Below are positions 48,187-58,779 of a DNA stretch of 64,000 bases, one piece after another. Made by a program: the position numbers and the translations under genes. This DNA is from Lepeophtheirus salmonis (Eukaryota > Arthropoda > Copepoda > Siphonostomatoida > Caligidae), in contig NC_052135.2 of NCBI RefSeq assembly GCF_016086655.4, forward strand, positions 53,059,671 through 53,123,670. The letters are read 5' to 3'. Under the pieces are notes generated by a model. It was not told the DNA's origin. It searched no databases and saw only the letters and a list, made by a program, of their open reading frames with translations. Position 1 is the first letter of the stretch, and the number at the start of each line of letters is the position of its first letter.

Positions 48187-48866
48187 TCAGATGATTTTGA
48201 TTGAAATTTTACCTTTTTTTCTATTAGCCTCTGAATTCTTAGCTGCCATTTTCTTTTTTGTTAAAAATCGGATGCCATCATTTAGCTTAGCACTTAAATT
48301 TTTACCCATGACATTAAACAAAGCGAATGAAATTCTTTGAAGAAAAACTGACCAGGAGTGTCCTTCCTCGCACTTTACTCCCACAACGGCGATAATGTCA
48401 GAGTTTAAACTGTCCTGCATCCTGTCAATGAATGAGGCAACAAATGAAGCTCTAGGATTTGGGGTGCCAAGTAAACTGTCTTTCTCTTCAAGAGTAGCTG
48501 TGATGTAAGAGAACATGGAGTGAGCATAAAGACAGGAGAGGTAGAGAAGATCGGATGGAGTCGAAAACCCCCCTCTGCTCATTATGTCGATGAACTCTTT
48601 CAGGTCTACATGCTGATTGGATGGGCTATGGAAGGTTATTGAGTCCGTAGGTGTGTCTCTGATGACCACCAACTCTTGGCATGATGTACAGTTGATCTTC
48701 TTCTTCAAAGAAAAACCAATATACCCGGCAACAAAGTAGTGAGCATTACTCTCTCCCTTGGAAGCTAGTTCCTGGAGGTCATCTGGTTGCCAGTTAGTCA
48801 AAATGAGCTCTGCTTTTACCAGGTCTTCATCCAGCAGACCTTTAATTTCTGAAGTAGTCAGACCTG
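48187..48866 (-). CDS. P/THAP9-like transposase, C-terminal exon
   Basis: Open for 204 codons from an internal ATG at 48801, and open further back to a splice-acceptor-like TTTTCAG at 48867, which adds GLTTSEIKGLLDEDLVKAEL. Key features are HYFVAGYIGFSLKKKINCTS and CQEL, the AGY...K...C..C motif of P-type C-terminal domains, then FIDRMQDSLNSD, EEGHSWSVFLQRISFALFN and a basic tail. It is the best preserved protein segment among the transposons here, but upstream exons are broken, so the whole gene is probably not functional. Confidence 0.65.
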
Positions 48867-49019
48867 AAAATTTAAAAAAGTCAAATATTGTTATGATATT
48901 ATTAAATTATGAAAATAAGTAATACCAAAATAAAGAAGCTTACTTTTAACAAATATTTTATTTACATCAGAATTTGACAAGACTCAGAATACAAATCTTT
49001 TTCTCTGCTTCCAGGATTT

Positions 49020-49550
49020 GTCTCAAGCTGATGTGGTAGATACCTCCACTTAGTTGTTTGTACCAGCCGAACCTTCTTTCGATGGCATTAGACAGGAACC
49101 AGGCCGAGGAGTACATAGGAGAAGTCTTCATCTAGTAGAAGATACTCTACCAGATCTGCTGCAGCAAAGCCCGTCTGCTTTGTTGCTAGAAAGGTTTCTG
49201 AGGCCAGGTGCTTTACTGTTTTGCCCCTTGATGAGGAAGTTGACAAAATCTCTCAAGAAAGAGAGGCCAAGTTTGTTCTTCTCAGAGATTGGTTCCCGAA
49301 GCTCATCTCTTTTTTCGTAGCCAACTCCAGGTGTCTTGACGTTTAGGATATTCTACATAGTCCTGAGCTCACATTCTCCCACATGAGTGCAGTTGAAAGA
49401 AAGTGCAGGGTTTCTCTCTTTGTTTGCCCACAGATGGATAGTAACCCCAGACTGTTGTAGATCGTTGTCATAGCCCGTTCTACACCCTGGAACACAACAC
49501 TTAACGGGTATGAATGGAATTATAAAACGCAATAAAGATGGAGTCCACAA
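49020..49550 (-). pseudogene. P/THAP9-like transposase, THAP domain and middle part, broken
   Basis: 49550-49353 reads VKCCVPGCRTGYDND and GVTIHLWANKE, the start of a THAP zinc finger (C..C then H). It joins within a few codons to LSFNCTHVGECELRTM and NILNVKTPGVGYEKRDELRE, which belong to the C-terminal half of P-type transposases, so the catalytic centre is deleted. After a frameshift the relic goes on with FLATKQTGFAAADLVEYLL, SNAIERRFGWYKQLSGGIYH and ILEAEKKICILSLVKF, reaching 49000 and then the exon at 48866. Confidence 0.7.
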
Positions 49551-50566
49551 AGTAACTAATAGTTATTAGTTATTACTTATTATCTTATCAAACACGTTGC
49601 ATTGTTTTTTTTTCAATGGACCCATATTGCATGCGTATTTGAATTCATGTTTGCACGTGCCCTGTCTTGCTTACAGAAGTCCTTGACCCACCGTATAGTC
49701 GAGACCTGGCACGAAGCAACTATCACATTTTCAAATATTTGAAAAACTTTCTTGATAGTACAAAACTGGCCTCAAGAGAGGTTTATGTGAAGGAGCTGGT
49801 CAAGCTTTTTACAAATAGGGACAAATACTTCTTCAATCGTGGAATTATGAAACTGCTTTCTAAATGGACAACTTATATGTAACAAAACAGGGCATACATG
49901 ATCTAAATGGATCATTCTAACTATGTTAGTTTTATTCCCAAAATAAAGCAAAAAAAAAAACCCTCAAAACTTTTAACTTCACCTATAATAATCAAAGAAT
50001 AATAATGACTATCAAAACATTACTATCGATCTGAATAATAGTTTTCATCTTATATCCCACAGAAAAGTTGACAATAATTTACAACATACCTATTATACAA
50101 TGTGATGTACAATTTATAGCTGTTGCTTTTTAATATTCTAGAACATTCTAGACTCTGGTAACTGTCCCCGGTCTCCCCTATATTATGGATTGTATTTTGT
50201 CTTTATATAGCTTTATTTAATATGCATATTAGCCTCTAATAATAACATACAATGTGATTATGAATCCATGAAGGTTATTTAAGTGGAAATATTATCTGCT
50301 AGGTAGGAACAATTGTTGTCATTATCATTAGTAATAACGAGGAGACACATTTTGATTACTACTTTATCTAAATAATTTACGGTGGCGTGAATGAAAACCA
50401 TGGGCATGATTAATCAATTGTCCCAATAAAAAAATTGATTGTTTGAAAATTTTGGGGCTCCTATGCAGGGATTGGGCTAAGACAAAATACAAAGTCGCTT
50501 GAGTCCCCCTTTTCTGTTTAACAAATTTGACACTTCTTGACATTTTGATAGAATGTTTTTTATATA

Positions 50567-51255
50567 TACAGGGTGGTCCAGATAAATTTGAAAAATCTTT
50601 CAAGGCTTATAACGAATGAACGAGATGGGATAACACCATATTTTTTTTATTATTTAAAAACTATAGTTAATGAAATTCAATATTTTATAATCAAAGCTGC
50701 CTCTCTTGATAAATTCAGCCACACGGCACCAGAAACATTGGAGGGCCCGGCTGATCCCGTGCCAATCTACCTTCTTGATTATACTGGGCTTGTACTTTTA
50801 ACTTACATTCCCTAGATGGATGGAGTAACCATAGAAGAACTTACACGTTCCAACAAGATAGTGCACTGGCCCACAAGGCCAAAAAAGTGCAGAATGTCTC
50901 GCCTACAAAATGTCCTCACTTTTGGAGCCTGGATTCTCAGATTGTAAACAATATGGATATGAACCCATGTGATTTTTATCTCTGTGGGAGGGTCGAGGAT
51001 GAGACTTGTGCAGACATCTATTATTCGTCTGTGAAGGCCCAAAAGAAGTTCATTATCCGTACAATGGCAATGCTGGACGCGCACAAGATCCTCTGGGCTT
51101 GCCAAAGCTCCTGGCGCCGTGTGGCAGAGGTTATCAAGAGAGGCGGATCTATTATAAATAATTGAATGCAATTAAATTTAGCTTTCAAATAATAAATGTA
51201 GTTTGTTCGTTATAAGGTTTTAAAGATTTTCCCAATTTATCTAGACCACCCTGTA
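50567..51255 (+). mobile_element. Tc1/mariner-like element with 50-bp inverted ends, internally deleted
   Basis: 50567-50616 and 51206-51255 are reverse complements at 44 of 50 positions, beginning TACAGGGTGGTC and reaching CTTATAACGAA. TA lies at both edges. The interior (plus strand) holds TFQQDSALAHKAKKVQ (second catalytic Asp block) and FWSLDSQIVNNMDMNPCDFY, then LWACQSSWRRVAEVIKRGGS. The N-terminal HTH and first Asp are missing. At 689 bp it is about half of a complete element. Confidence 0.85.
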
Positions 51256-51671
51256 TATGCAATATACATTTCTTTGTGTCAAAAAGGGACAATGAAATGG
51301 TCCCTCCAATATAAAGACTATTCATTTTGAGGGGGTGCATAAATACTTAAAATGAAAGAAACATGCATTCAGGGCTGTAAATATTATGTATTTTGTAATG
51401 CTTCCTTGATGCTTCACCTGTATTTAGAATTGATTATTTAGAATATAAATAATAATAATGATGGAATAAGTAAATAAAAGTTTGATTCAACAATGAAAAT
51501 ATATAATACCAATCTAAATTTGATCTTTTAATGATGAATTTCATTTTGAATGACTCTACAATACTGTACATTTATCAAAATACTTATCAGATTAGATTGA
51601 AATCATTATACCTTAATATGAATCAATTGTTAACGGGAAAAATAACAACTGTATGGGGGGGAGTTGAGACC

Positions 51672-51852
51672 GGGGATAGTTGCAACGCTCTTTGTTCTTA
51701 ACTAAATTACTCCGAGCTGGTTTGACATAGACTCACCAAACTTTAACACAACATACCTAGATATGCCTGCTATTCTTTGAAATTATCTAAGGGTTATATT
51801 ATCTCCACAAATTATATTTAAATACGACTTGTCAAATGTTGCAACTATCCCC
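51672..51852. mobile_element. Family J short inverted-repeat element
   Basis: Perfect 15-bp inverted ends GGGGATAGTTGCAAC (51672) and its complement (to 51852), 181 bp overall and non-coding. Related words (CTGTCCCCGGTCTCCCCTAT at 50163, GTTGCAAC-type at 57715) occur elsewhere in the window. Confidence 0.6.
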
Positions 51853-52049
51853 ACAGTCAGTGACGGTTGCAACAGTCAAAAAATATTTAATTTGATTTAG
51901 AAATTAAAGAAGTCCGACAAAATAATATTTTTTTGATAATAAATAATTAGATTGTTCATATAATTGAATGATTAATTTTCAATATAAGATAATAAGTGTT
52001 ATAAAAAGAAACACATGAATTAATTAATAAACTTTTTTTTTTCTATTTA

Positions 52050-52265
52050 TGTTTATCTCCTGGGAAATCAAGGCAGACCTTTCATAACTGTCAGACTCGA
52101 CCATTTCAACTATTTTATCTAAATTTTCGAAAATGGCTCATCTGGTCCGTCGACGGAACCAAAATTGCATGTAATTGGCTGTTACAATATCAGGACTATA
52201 AACACAACAGCCTGGCCTGTATTTTGGCCTTGTTCGAAGAAAAACTGTAAATACGACATTTTTAC
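52050..52265 (-). pseudogene. Mariner transposase N-terminal relic
   Basis: On the minus strand reads FFEQGQNTGQA, VYSPDIVTANYMQFWFRRR, a DEPFSKI-like part, then LDKIVEMVESDSYERSALIS. This is the mariner HTH region in order, with frameshifts. Cognate relics lie at 7140, 37500 and 62640. Confidence 0.65.
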
Positions 52266-52467
52266 TTTTTATTTTTGCTGGCTTTCATCTTTGATGCTCG
52301 CTTAAACAGCAATCAGTTAAAAAATAACAAATCTGTCTGAAATTTTTTATTAGTAGATTTATTTGTTTTGAACGCCATCCAATGGCGTTAGTAATTGGAC
52401 GTGTGTATAAAACAGTTAATATAATCTCACGCGATACTAGCGCCCTCAAGGAAGCTATACTTATCTG

Positions 52468-52760
52468 CCGAGTAGTCCATTAAAGTCTAAGCACTTTGAA
52501 TTTTAAACTTCAACAAGATATAATTTATGAATTAACAATAGAATTTCAACAAAATTAATAACATTACTAGATGTGTATCTGAGCTCTTTTTATTATTAAT
52601 GTAGCCCCTTTTAGCAGCTATGACAGCTTCCAGGAGGCGGCGGAAGGCCGGACAGCTGATATAGATGTAGTCCTCTCTCATGGCGTCCCGGGGCCACCTG
52701 ACAGTTCTCAGTGTTTGTATAATGGAAACTATAGACCTTCCCCTAAATATATTGTACATT
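52468..52760 (-). mobile_element. Family K element fragment, copy 4
   Basis: The left end CGAGTAGTCCATTAAAGTCT and subterminal GCACTTTGAATTTTAAACTT match the other family K copies. On the minus strand it codes TLRTVRWPRDAMREDYIYIS and FRRLLEAVIAAKRGYIN, the transposase C-terminus. The element stops abruptly near 52760. Confidence 0.75.
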
Positions 52761-53944
52761 ATGTATATTTGATACTTAATTACAAGGTTCTCCTTGAAGA
52801 CACATGTTAAAATTAAATTTATTTATTATCATAAATCTGGATATACATTCAATTGACAAGTAGAAAGTAATTAAATACAACTGCTTGGCTTAAAATTGGA
52901 GAAGGGCTTACGTAATATGCTTATTATAAACCGATGTGTATTAAGTAGAATTGAAAGATTTGAATGCAAAGATATTTTTGTTCATAATAAGAAAGGAATT
53001 TTAATTAATAGTTAGAGTCATTGTGAGAACATTTACTTACACAACAATATCCAAAACAGTTTCAGGTAACGGGGCATTAAATTTATTTGCTTATATATAA
53101 ATTTTTTTTAATAATCGAGAGTGGTACTGTCTCGCGGCAAAATAATATACCTATAAGTGATACAAAAAAGGCTACCCCAGATACTAAAGCTGTCAGTTTT
53201 GCTTGAGTTAGTGCTAAAACATACAAAGGTTGCTGTCTCACTTTCGGGTGTCCAATAAGCTATCATTCTCTAAAAAATATTTTCATTGCATCTGAAGGAA
53301 GATGCGCAGCCTTTTCCTTGAGGATTCCCCGTTACAAAGATAGAGAATGGAACTACGCTGGAAATTGTTAAGTTTTTCCCACAATAGTATTGTCAGTTCT
53401 ACTCAAACCTAAAATGTTTAATAAGTAGAATCCTGATGATAATCACAAGAACATCAAAGTTATAGATATTGTTTGTGTTTCTCTTTTAATTTTATCATTT
53501 TCGTATATACCCATATTTTGTAGTGGTAGACATAAGTATATTTTTATATAGTTTGTAAAAAACATAAATTGGTAATATTGAAGGGTTGGGCTTTGATCTG
53601 GGGTGTTAATTTTAAACTATAACGTTTATTTATGATTAATTTGATCGTAATCCCTCTTAGTGTATTTAATTATTATTTTATATATAATAATTTTAATGGC
53701 CAAACAGAAAAAAAAGTTTGTACGAGACCCGAGTGAATAATTGCCTTTTAGGTACGGGAGCTTTTTTTGTTTATTTATTGCTGTTTATTGCATAACACTC
53801 GAGTACCAATTGACTCGTGGCACATCACTACTTGAATAACTATTCAATCCATATAGCAGAAAAATAGGTAGAATTGAGTAGTTTTTTATTGAAACAATAA
53901 AGACCCCGAGGAGAAAGCAAGAGCGAGACATAAGTTCATATCCG
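52761..53944. other. No gene recognised
   Basis: AT-rich. A minus-strand stretch near 53160-53290 has slightly protein-like composition but no recognised domain and no splice framework. Confidence 0.4.
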
Positions 53945-54215
53945 CTGTCTGTTATATGGTTTTGGGGAGAAAATGAATTACTACTATAAAGAGGAGAACC
54001 TTGTACATTTAAAATAGCTTAAGTGCAGGTAAAATATTATAATTATATTTAAATTAATGTATATTCATTTTATTATGTATTTTTATAAAATAACATTGAA
54101 TATAGGTGAGAATGCTTACTTCAGAGGGAGAAGTTAGCATCACGACGATCTATTAAACAATAAACTAAAAAGAAGAGAAAGTACTCGCAACAACTTTTTT
54201 TTCCTTTTCTAATTT
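53945..54215 (+). repeat. Family D dispersed repeat, copy 3
   Basis: Same ordered blocks as copies 1 and 2, with the complete right part AATGCTTACTTCAGAGGGAG, AAGTTAGCATCACGACGATC and TATTAAACAATAAACTAAAA. Confidence 0.65.
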
Positions 54216-55370
54216 TGAAAGGTAGTTTTTTCAACTCTACAAATAGGTAATATATCTTGATCTAAATATATACATAAGTTAAAAACATCTTCATCTTTTT
54301 TCCAAGGTGATCCCACTTATCTTGAGAAAAGTGACATCCATATACGCATCATAAATTTTGAAATACTTGCAGTACGGAAGTGAAAATGTTAAGAACGAGG
54401 GAAAAAATTAAGATGGGGAAATTTTGGGGTTTTTTTTCTTTTCTTTTATTTCAAGATAATATGAACAACAGGAAATTGTTTTGAAATGTGTAAGATCTGC
54501 AAAAAGTCTTTATATATATTATTATAAAAATTGTACAGTGGATGAGTCACTCTTAAAACAGCGTGATTTAATGTTTATTTCAAATCTACAAAAAGATCAA
54601 AGCTCAACAATTTCAAAACTTGTTCCCCTTCAGATATTTGTACATATTAAAATTACTCATTTATCGGGAGTTACAAAAAATTTACTAATAATTAGTACTG
54701 GGAAATCTAAGTATTTATTTTATGAAGATATTTCTTTTGTATTATGACGCTTAAGCCCAGCAAATACACTTATAGTTCCGCAATAGACTCTGACGATGTC
54801 TTTCAAGCCACTAATGATTAATGTATTTCCCTGTATTTCTATTATTTAATATGAGGTTTAGTTACACACACTTTTTAATAAAAATGAGCCCTCAACTCAT
54901 ATTTTTTTTCTTAGATCAAGTTTTACAGAGTCTTAAGATACACTCTAAAATGACTTTACGGAAAGAATTAGCATAAATATACAAACATACTTTGTTGTAT
55001 TAATGTAGATTTCTAATGAAACTGTAAAGAAAAAAACATCAAGAAAAAAACAAACAACATATTATTGATTTTGAAATACAAGAAATCACAAATCAAATGA
55101 TGTAATTTTATTCTAATTACATATATAAAGAATGAATAATTGTCCTTGGTGAATAAAAAAACAAAAAATAACTATTTAGCTTTAATTCCTATTAACCATG
55201 ACCACAAGACAGACCTATGTGGTTTGTAACAACTTCTATGAATCTCGGCGAAGAGTGCTACTCAAAAATATGATCTTCAATGTTCCCCAGTTCGAACTGA
55301 ACCCAATTTCCAATGAATGGATTCCCCTCCCTCCCCCCATTAATCAAGGATTAAAATAGATTCTTTATTA
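54216..55370. other. No gene recognised
   Basis: AT-rich. An 88-codon plus frame at 54481-54747 shows no known domain. A Lys- and Ile-rich composition suggests a chance frame. Confidence 0.4.
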
Positions 55371-56012
55371 ACTAGTATTGGAGTTCGGTCTGAAAATCCT
55401 AGAACGAACTAAGACCTTTATGATTTCTATTATAACGAACTAATTCGGTTCTTTAGTGAAGTTTTTTTATTGAAGTTAGGTCCGTACCGGTCTCAAATAA
55501 AAACTTGGTGTAGATTTGTCCCAAGGTTTCATTTAAAGGTAGATCTAGACCGATTTCATAGATGAATCATTGATGGCGTCATGTTTAGTGTTGTTTTAGT
55601 ACTTATTTATTCAGGTAAGACCAGTTTAGTCTTAGATCGGGGCTTATCAGTCCTAAGAACTTCACCTCCAGAATGTAAGTACCAGAACTGATTTCAAAAA
55701 GAAGAAATATAATTGAGTGACGTCATCAAGAACCAGGCTTTATAAGTTTTGGACTAATATGCAGGGACAGGACTGCAGTCTTTAGTTCTTAATAAGGATC
55801 AACACAACAATGGGCATGTGTGTTTCAAACATCAACCTATAATGATGTCATATGAAGTTAAATGTGTTGGATAAATCATATTTACAAACTCATACACTCT
55901 AAAAATTTGTCTATATATTCAGATTGAAAAATAAACGACTTAAAAACGATTAAAGTTTAGTCTACGGTCTCAAATTGCAGTTTGGACCGAAAAAACGAGT
56001 CTCAACACTAAT
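55371..56012. mobile_element. Family C element with a nested family B copy
   Basis: Left end TAGTATTGGAGTTCGGTCTG and right end CGAGTCTCAACACTAA are inverted relatives; a further left end lies at 19152 (TTAGTATTGAGACTCGGTTC). The interior contains CGGTCTGAAA and GGTCCGTACCGGTCTCAAAT. A family B MITE sits at 55588-55810. Confidence 0.55.
55588..55810. mobile_element. Family B MITE nested in family C
   Basis: Left end TTAGTGTTGTTTTAGTACTT and right end AATAAGGATCAACACAAC, with GTGACGTCATCAAGAACCAG and GGACTGCAGTC inside, the full family B layout. Confidence 0.7.
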
Positions 56013-56329
56013 AAATACAGATCACTTAACTATATTTTTCTTCAAGAAGGGAAACCCTTAAGTAGAAATGAATGCACGTGGTTCATTTGAATATACACAA
56101 TATATCTTTCTCAGCTGTTCTCCTCCCTAAAATCTACGTTCCTCCCAATAAAAAGTTGGGTGTTCTTTGTAAGAAGATCTCTTTATCTCTGATTGACTAT
56201 AAAGGATCCAAGCTTGAATTTTTCTCATCAGAAGTATCAAAGCCATAAGGATATTTTACTTTATCTATTAATAAGGACCGATATTAGCACATGCTAGAGA
56301 TATATGTACTTCAATCTTTTTAGCATTAG

Positions 56330-56480
56330 GGTAAGTCTTTTAAGTCTTCTATAACTCTTTTATTGTCACGATCAACTTTAGCTACTTTAAATACAATTTA
56401 TGACACATCTAAAGTGTTCATCAGAATAATTTGTAGATAGAAAATGACGGATAATCGTTGAAGAATAATGTAATCCAACA
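56330..56480 (+). repeat. Family H repeat, poor copy
   Basis: GCTACTTTAAATACAATTTA, CAGAATAATTTGTAGATAGA and GTAATCCAACATAATT correspond to the second half of the copy at 24070-24185. Confidence 0.45.
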
Positions 56481-57043
56481 TAATTATAGATAGGGGAGAA
56501 CCGGATGAGCTTTTGCATTTGTTCATGGAACATTTATTTATGAGACGAATTCATAAAATTATATTCATATTAAAGAAGAGCTATTTGATTACATTTCTTA
56601 GAATGTACCCTACAATCAGTTTTGAGACAAATTATTCTAACTTACTTTTATGTTTAAATTTTGTAATATAGTGGGTTGAGCAAGGAAATAAATTTGGATA
56701 GTTGAAGTATGAACCTTGTTCACAGGTTGGACAATTTCGTCTAAGTAGGTTATAAAATGTCATTACTTAAATATTATATTAAGGAAAATCATGTGTAAGA
56801 GTATTACATATAAATGAGAAACATTACCTTTCTGTGAGTTGGAGTATAGGTTGTGCCTATGAAATGAGAGAGGTCTCAGCTATACTTTGAGTTAATAGGG
56901 CACATATTTTGCAGATAGTTAGCTCAAATAACTTTTGAAAGTTGTAGGAATAATAATTCTTAGCAAGAGAGCTGCGGACACATGTATAAAATTAAAAAAG
57001 TTTTAGTTAATTGTGGGGTTAGTTTATATACATATGTATATAA

Positions 57044-57150
57044 TACATCGTTCAATAAGTCTCGTGGCAAACTAAGTAAAACTCAACATTTTAGCTAAAT
57101 TCAACTTTATTCATCAACATAGTCTCCTCCTTTGCAAATAATTTTAACGA
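57044..57150 (-). mobile_element. Mariner-like 3' end remnant
   Basis: CATCGTTCAATAAGTCTCGT looks like a mariner terminal sequence. On the minus strand the adjoining codons read KIICKGGDYVDE then stop, like the last residues of a mariner transposase. Confidence 0.45.
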
Positions 57151-57154
57151 TCCA

Positions 57155-57300
57155 CAGAAAAAAAAAAAAAAAAAAATTCAAATCTTAAATTTTTTGAAAG
57201 AAAATTTCGACTATTAAATTTTCTAGTAATAAGCAAATATTTCTTAATTTGGGGAGGGTTACCACCTCCCAGCCCACCTCTTGCAGCCCCTAGTTACTCA
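57155..57300. repeat. Family A fragment
   Basis: A poly(A) run, then TTAAATTTTTTGAAAGAAAA, TTTCTTAATTTGGGGAGGGT and CCCAGCCCACC, CTTGCAGCCCCT: the reversed left half of family A. Confidence 0.55.
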
Positions 57301-57401
57301 CTAAAAGTTCCGTCATTTTGGCCGTGCAGTTGTTATGTAACAGTCGTTTGAGTGTGTTGATGAGAGTATTTTTGTCAAAAAAAGTATATATATATTTTTT
57401 T

Positions 57402-57488
57402 TGTAACACTACACGCTTCTCCCAGTGATACTCCCATCTCTGTAACTCAACCTGTCTGTAACTTCACTGGGAGAAGTGTATAGAGTTG
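57402..57488. repeat. Strong short hairpin
   Basis: 57403-57429 and 57464-57488 are inverted over about 25 bp, with a perfect core TTCTCCCAGTGA and TCACTGGGAGAA. The loop is about 35 bp. No A/U tract or gene context is seen that would make it a known structured RNA. Confidence 0.6.
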
Positions 57489-57489
57489 C

Positions 57490-58779
57490 AACATATCAAC
57501 TGATAGGAAAATAAACAATTATATCAGTTACAGGAAAAACAATGACAACCCGATAGCATTATTAAGAAAAGAACTACATTGACCCCTTTAAAATTTTTTT
57601 ATACAATATCTAAAAGAAAAATGGAAACAAATTATGGATTTTTCTCCATAATAATTTACATTACATTATAAAATTGTGATGGCTGTAGCTTTTTTGAAGT
57701 TCAAGGAAAAGGGATCCTTGCAACCCCCCCCGATCTCCCCTATAATATGTACATTGCAAAATAAATGTAAGCATATTCAGCTACTTCTTGGAACTAGGAG
57801 ATATACAGGATGCAGCAAAACAACCTCCTTTTTTCAAAAGGAAATAAAACAAGTTTTATGAATGAAAAATGTATTTTTTATATTTAATAATAGTAGTCGA
57901 GATATAAAATTTTGTTTTACACAATTTTGAAAATCATATCAGGTAGGCAACGTTCCATATTGCCCTTACACCAAACATTGGTAGTATACCACCCGGCAAT
58001 TTTTTCCATTTTTCTTTAAATAACTTTTCATTGAGAGGTTTTACAGAAGTAGTTATGAACACAAAAAGTTTAAAAGCTTAATAAGCAAAATATTTTTTTT
58101 TGTAATTGTGAATCATTACTAGATTCAATAATTAGTATTTGGTATTTCTGAAGAGTAAATTTGAACAAATTGTCCCAATTTAAAATTAATGCATGATATC
58201 AGATCTGATGTCAACAATTTTAACTCACTAACATAATTATCAATAGATTAATTTGCCTTAAAAGCTTTTACAAATTTCAAATTATCAAAATAAATTTAAA
58301 AAATCGTGTATTATACATTAGCAATTGAACCAATTAACGGATTTTCATAAATCGCACCAATAAAAATTCAGAAGCTAAATTACAATTAGATTAAATTTAT
58401 AAAATGTTATGTCAACCCATTACTTGGCAACATTTATTTTTGACGGTAAACGCCCATTCATCACAACTCCAACGCATGATGACGACTGACTGACAAAAAA
58501 AAACTGTTTATAATCTTGTCTCTAGAATGAAATCACGGCTACTCCGTTATTTGGTTACAACCTGATTGCCATTCATTATAAAAAAGGAATTTATATTGTC
58601 TCACCCTTTATAATATTTTGTACCTACACAGGTAACTTATTTCTATCTTTTCTTGTCTGATGCAATATAAACTTACTTTTCCCTCATTCATTCATTTGAA
58701 GTATTATCTAATCTTGAAAAGGGGAAGATATTATTTCAACAGTAGTAAAAATATAATGCACACTACAGAATGTTGTGGT
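57490..58779. other. No gene recognised
   Basis: AT-rich; one 61-codon frame (57676-57861) contains a family J-like block. A TATACAGGATGCAGCAAAAC block near 57800 may be an eroded Tc1-type end. Confidence 0.4.

Larger units (their letters stand above)
47936..49684 (-). mobile_element. THAP/P-type transposon inserted in the mariner
   Basis: Inverted ends AAGGACTCCAGCAAGCAGAG (47936) and, reversed from 49684, AAGGACTTCTGTAAGCAAGA. Flanking 8-mers CACCTACC (47927-47934) and GACCCACC (49685-49692) agree at 6 of 8 positions, as an aged 8-bp duplication. Length 1749 bp. The interior codes for a P/THAP9-type transposase on the minus strand, itself internally deleted. Confidence 0.75.
47432..49995 (+). 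pseudogene. Mariner transposase pseudogene, split by a later insertion
   Basis: First part: LHKAGLKKKLDSWVQHEW and LLKRNKLDPFLKNMVTGNEK, KWVTYESNS (first catalytic Asp equivalent in TGNEKW is Asn), then in other frames RSWSKHGETSQMIVKPGL and VFHQDNARPQTSL (second Asp), up to 47934. Second part: DPPYSRDLARSNYHIFKYLK (third Asp region) and FFNRGIMKLLSKW, stop at 49880. The element end with AACTTTTAACTTCACCTATA lies near 49990. The coding joins exactly across the insertion at 47935-49684. Frameshifts and stops make it inactive. Confidence 0.85.

Noticed and set aside
53160..53290. Protein-like stretch on the minus strand
   Set aside because: No domain, several frames similar in quality, no consistent splice sites.
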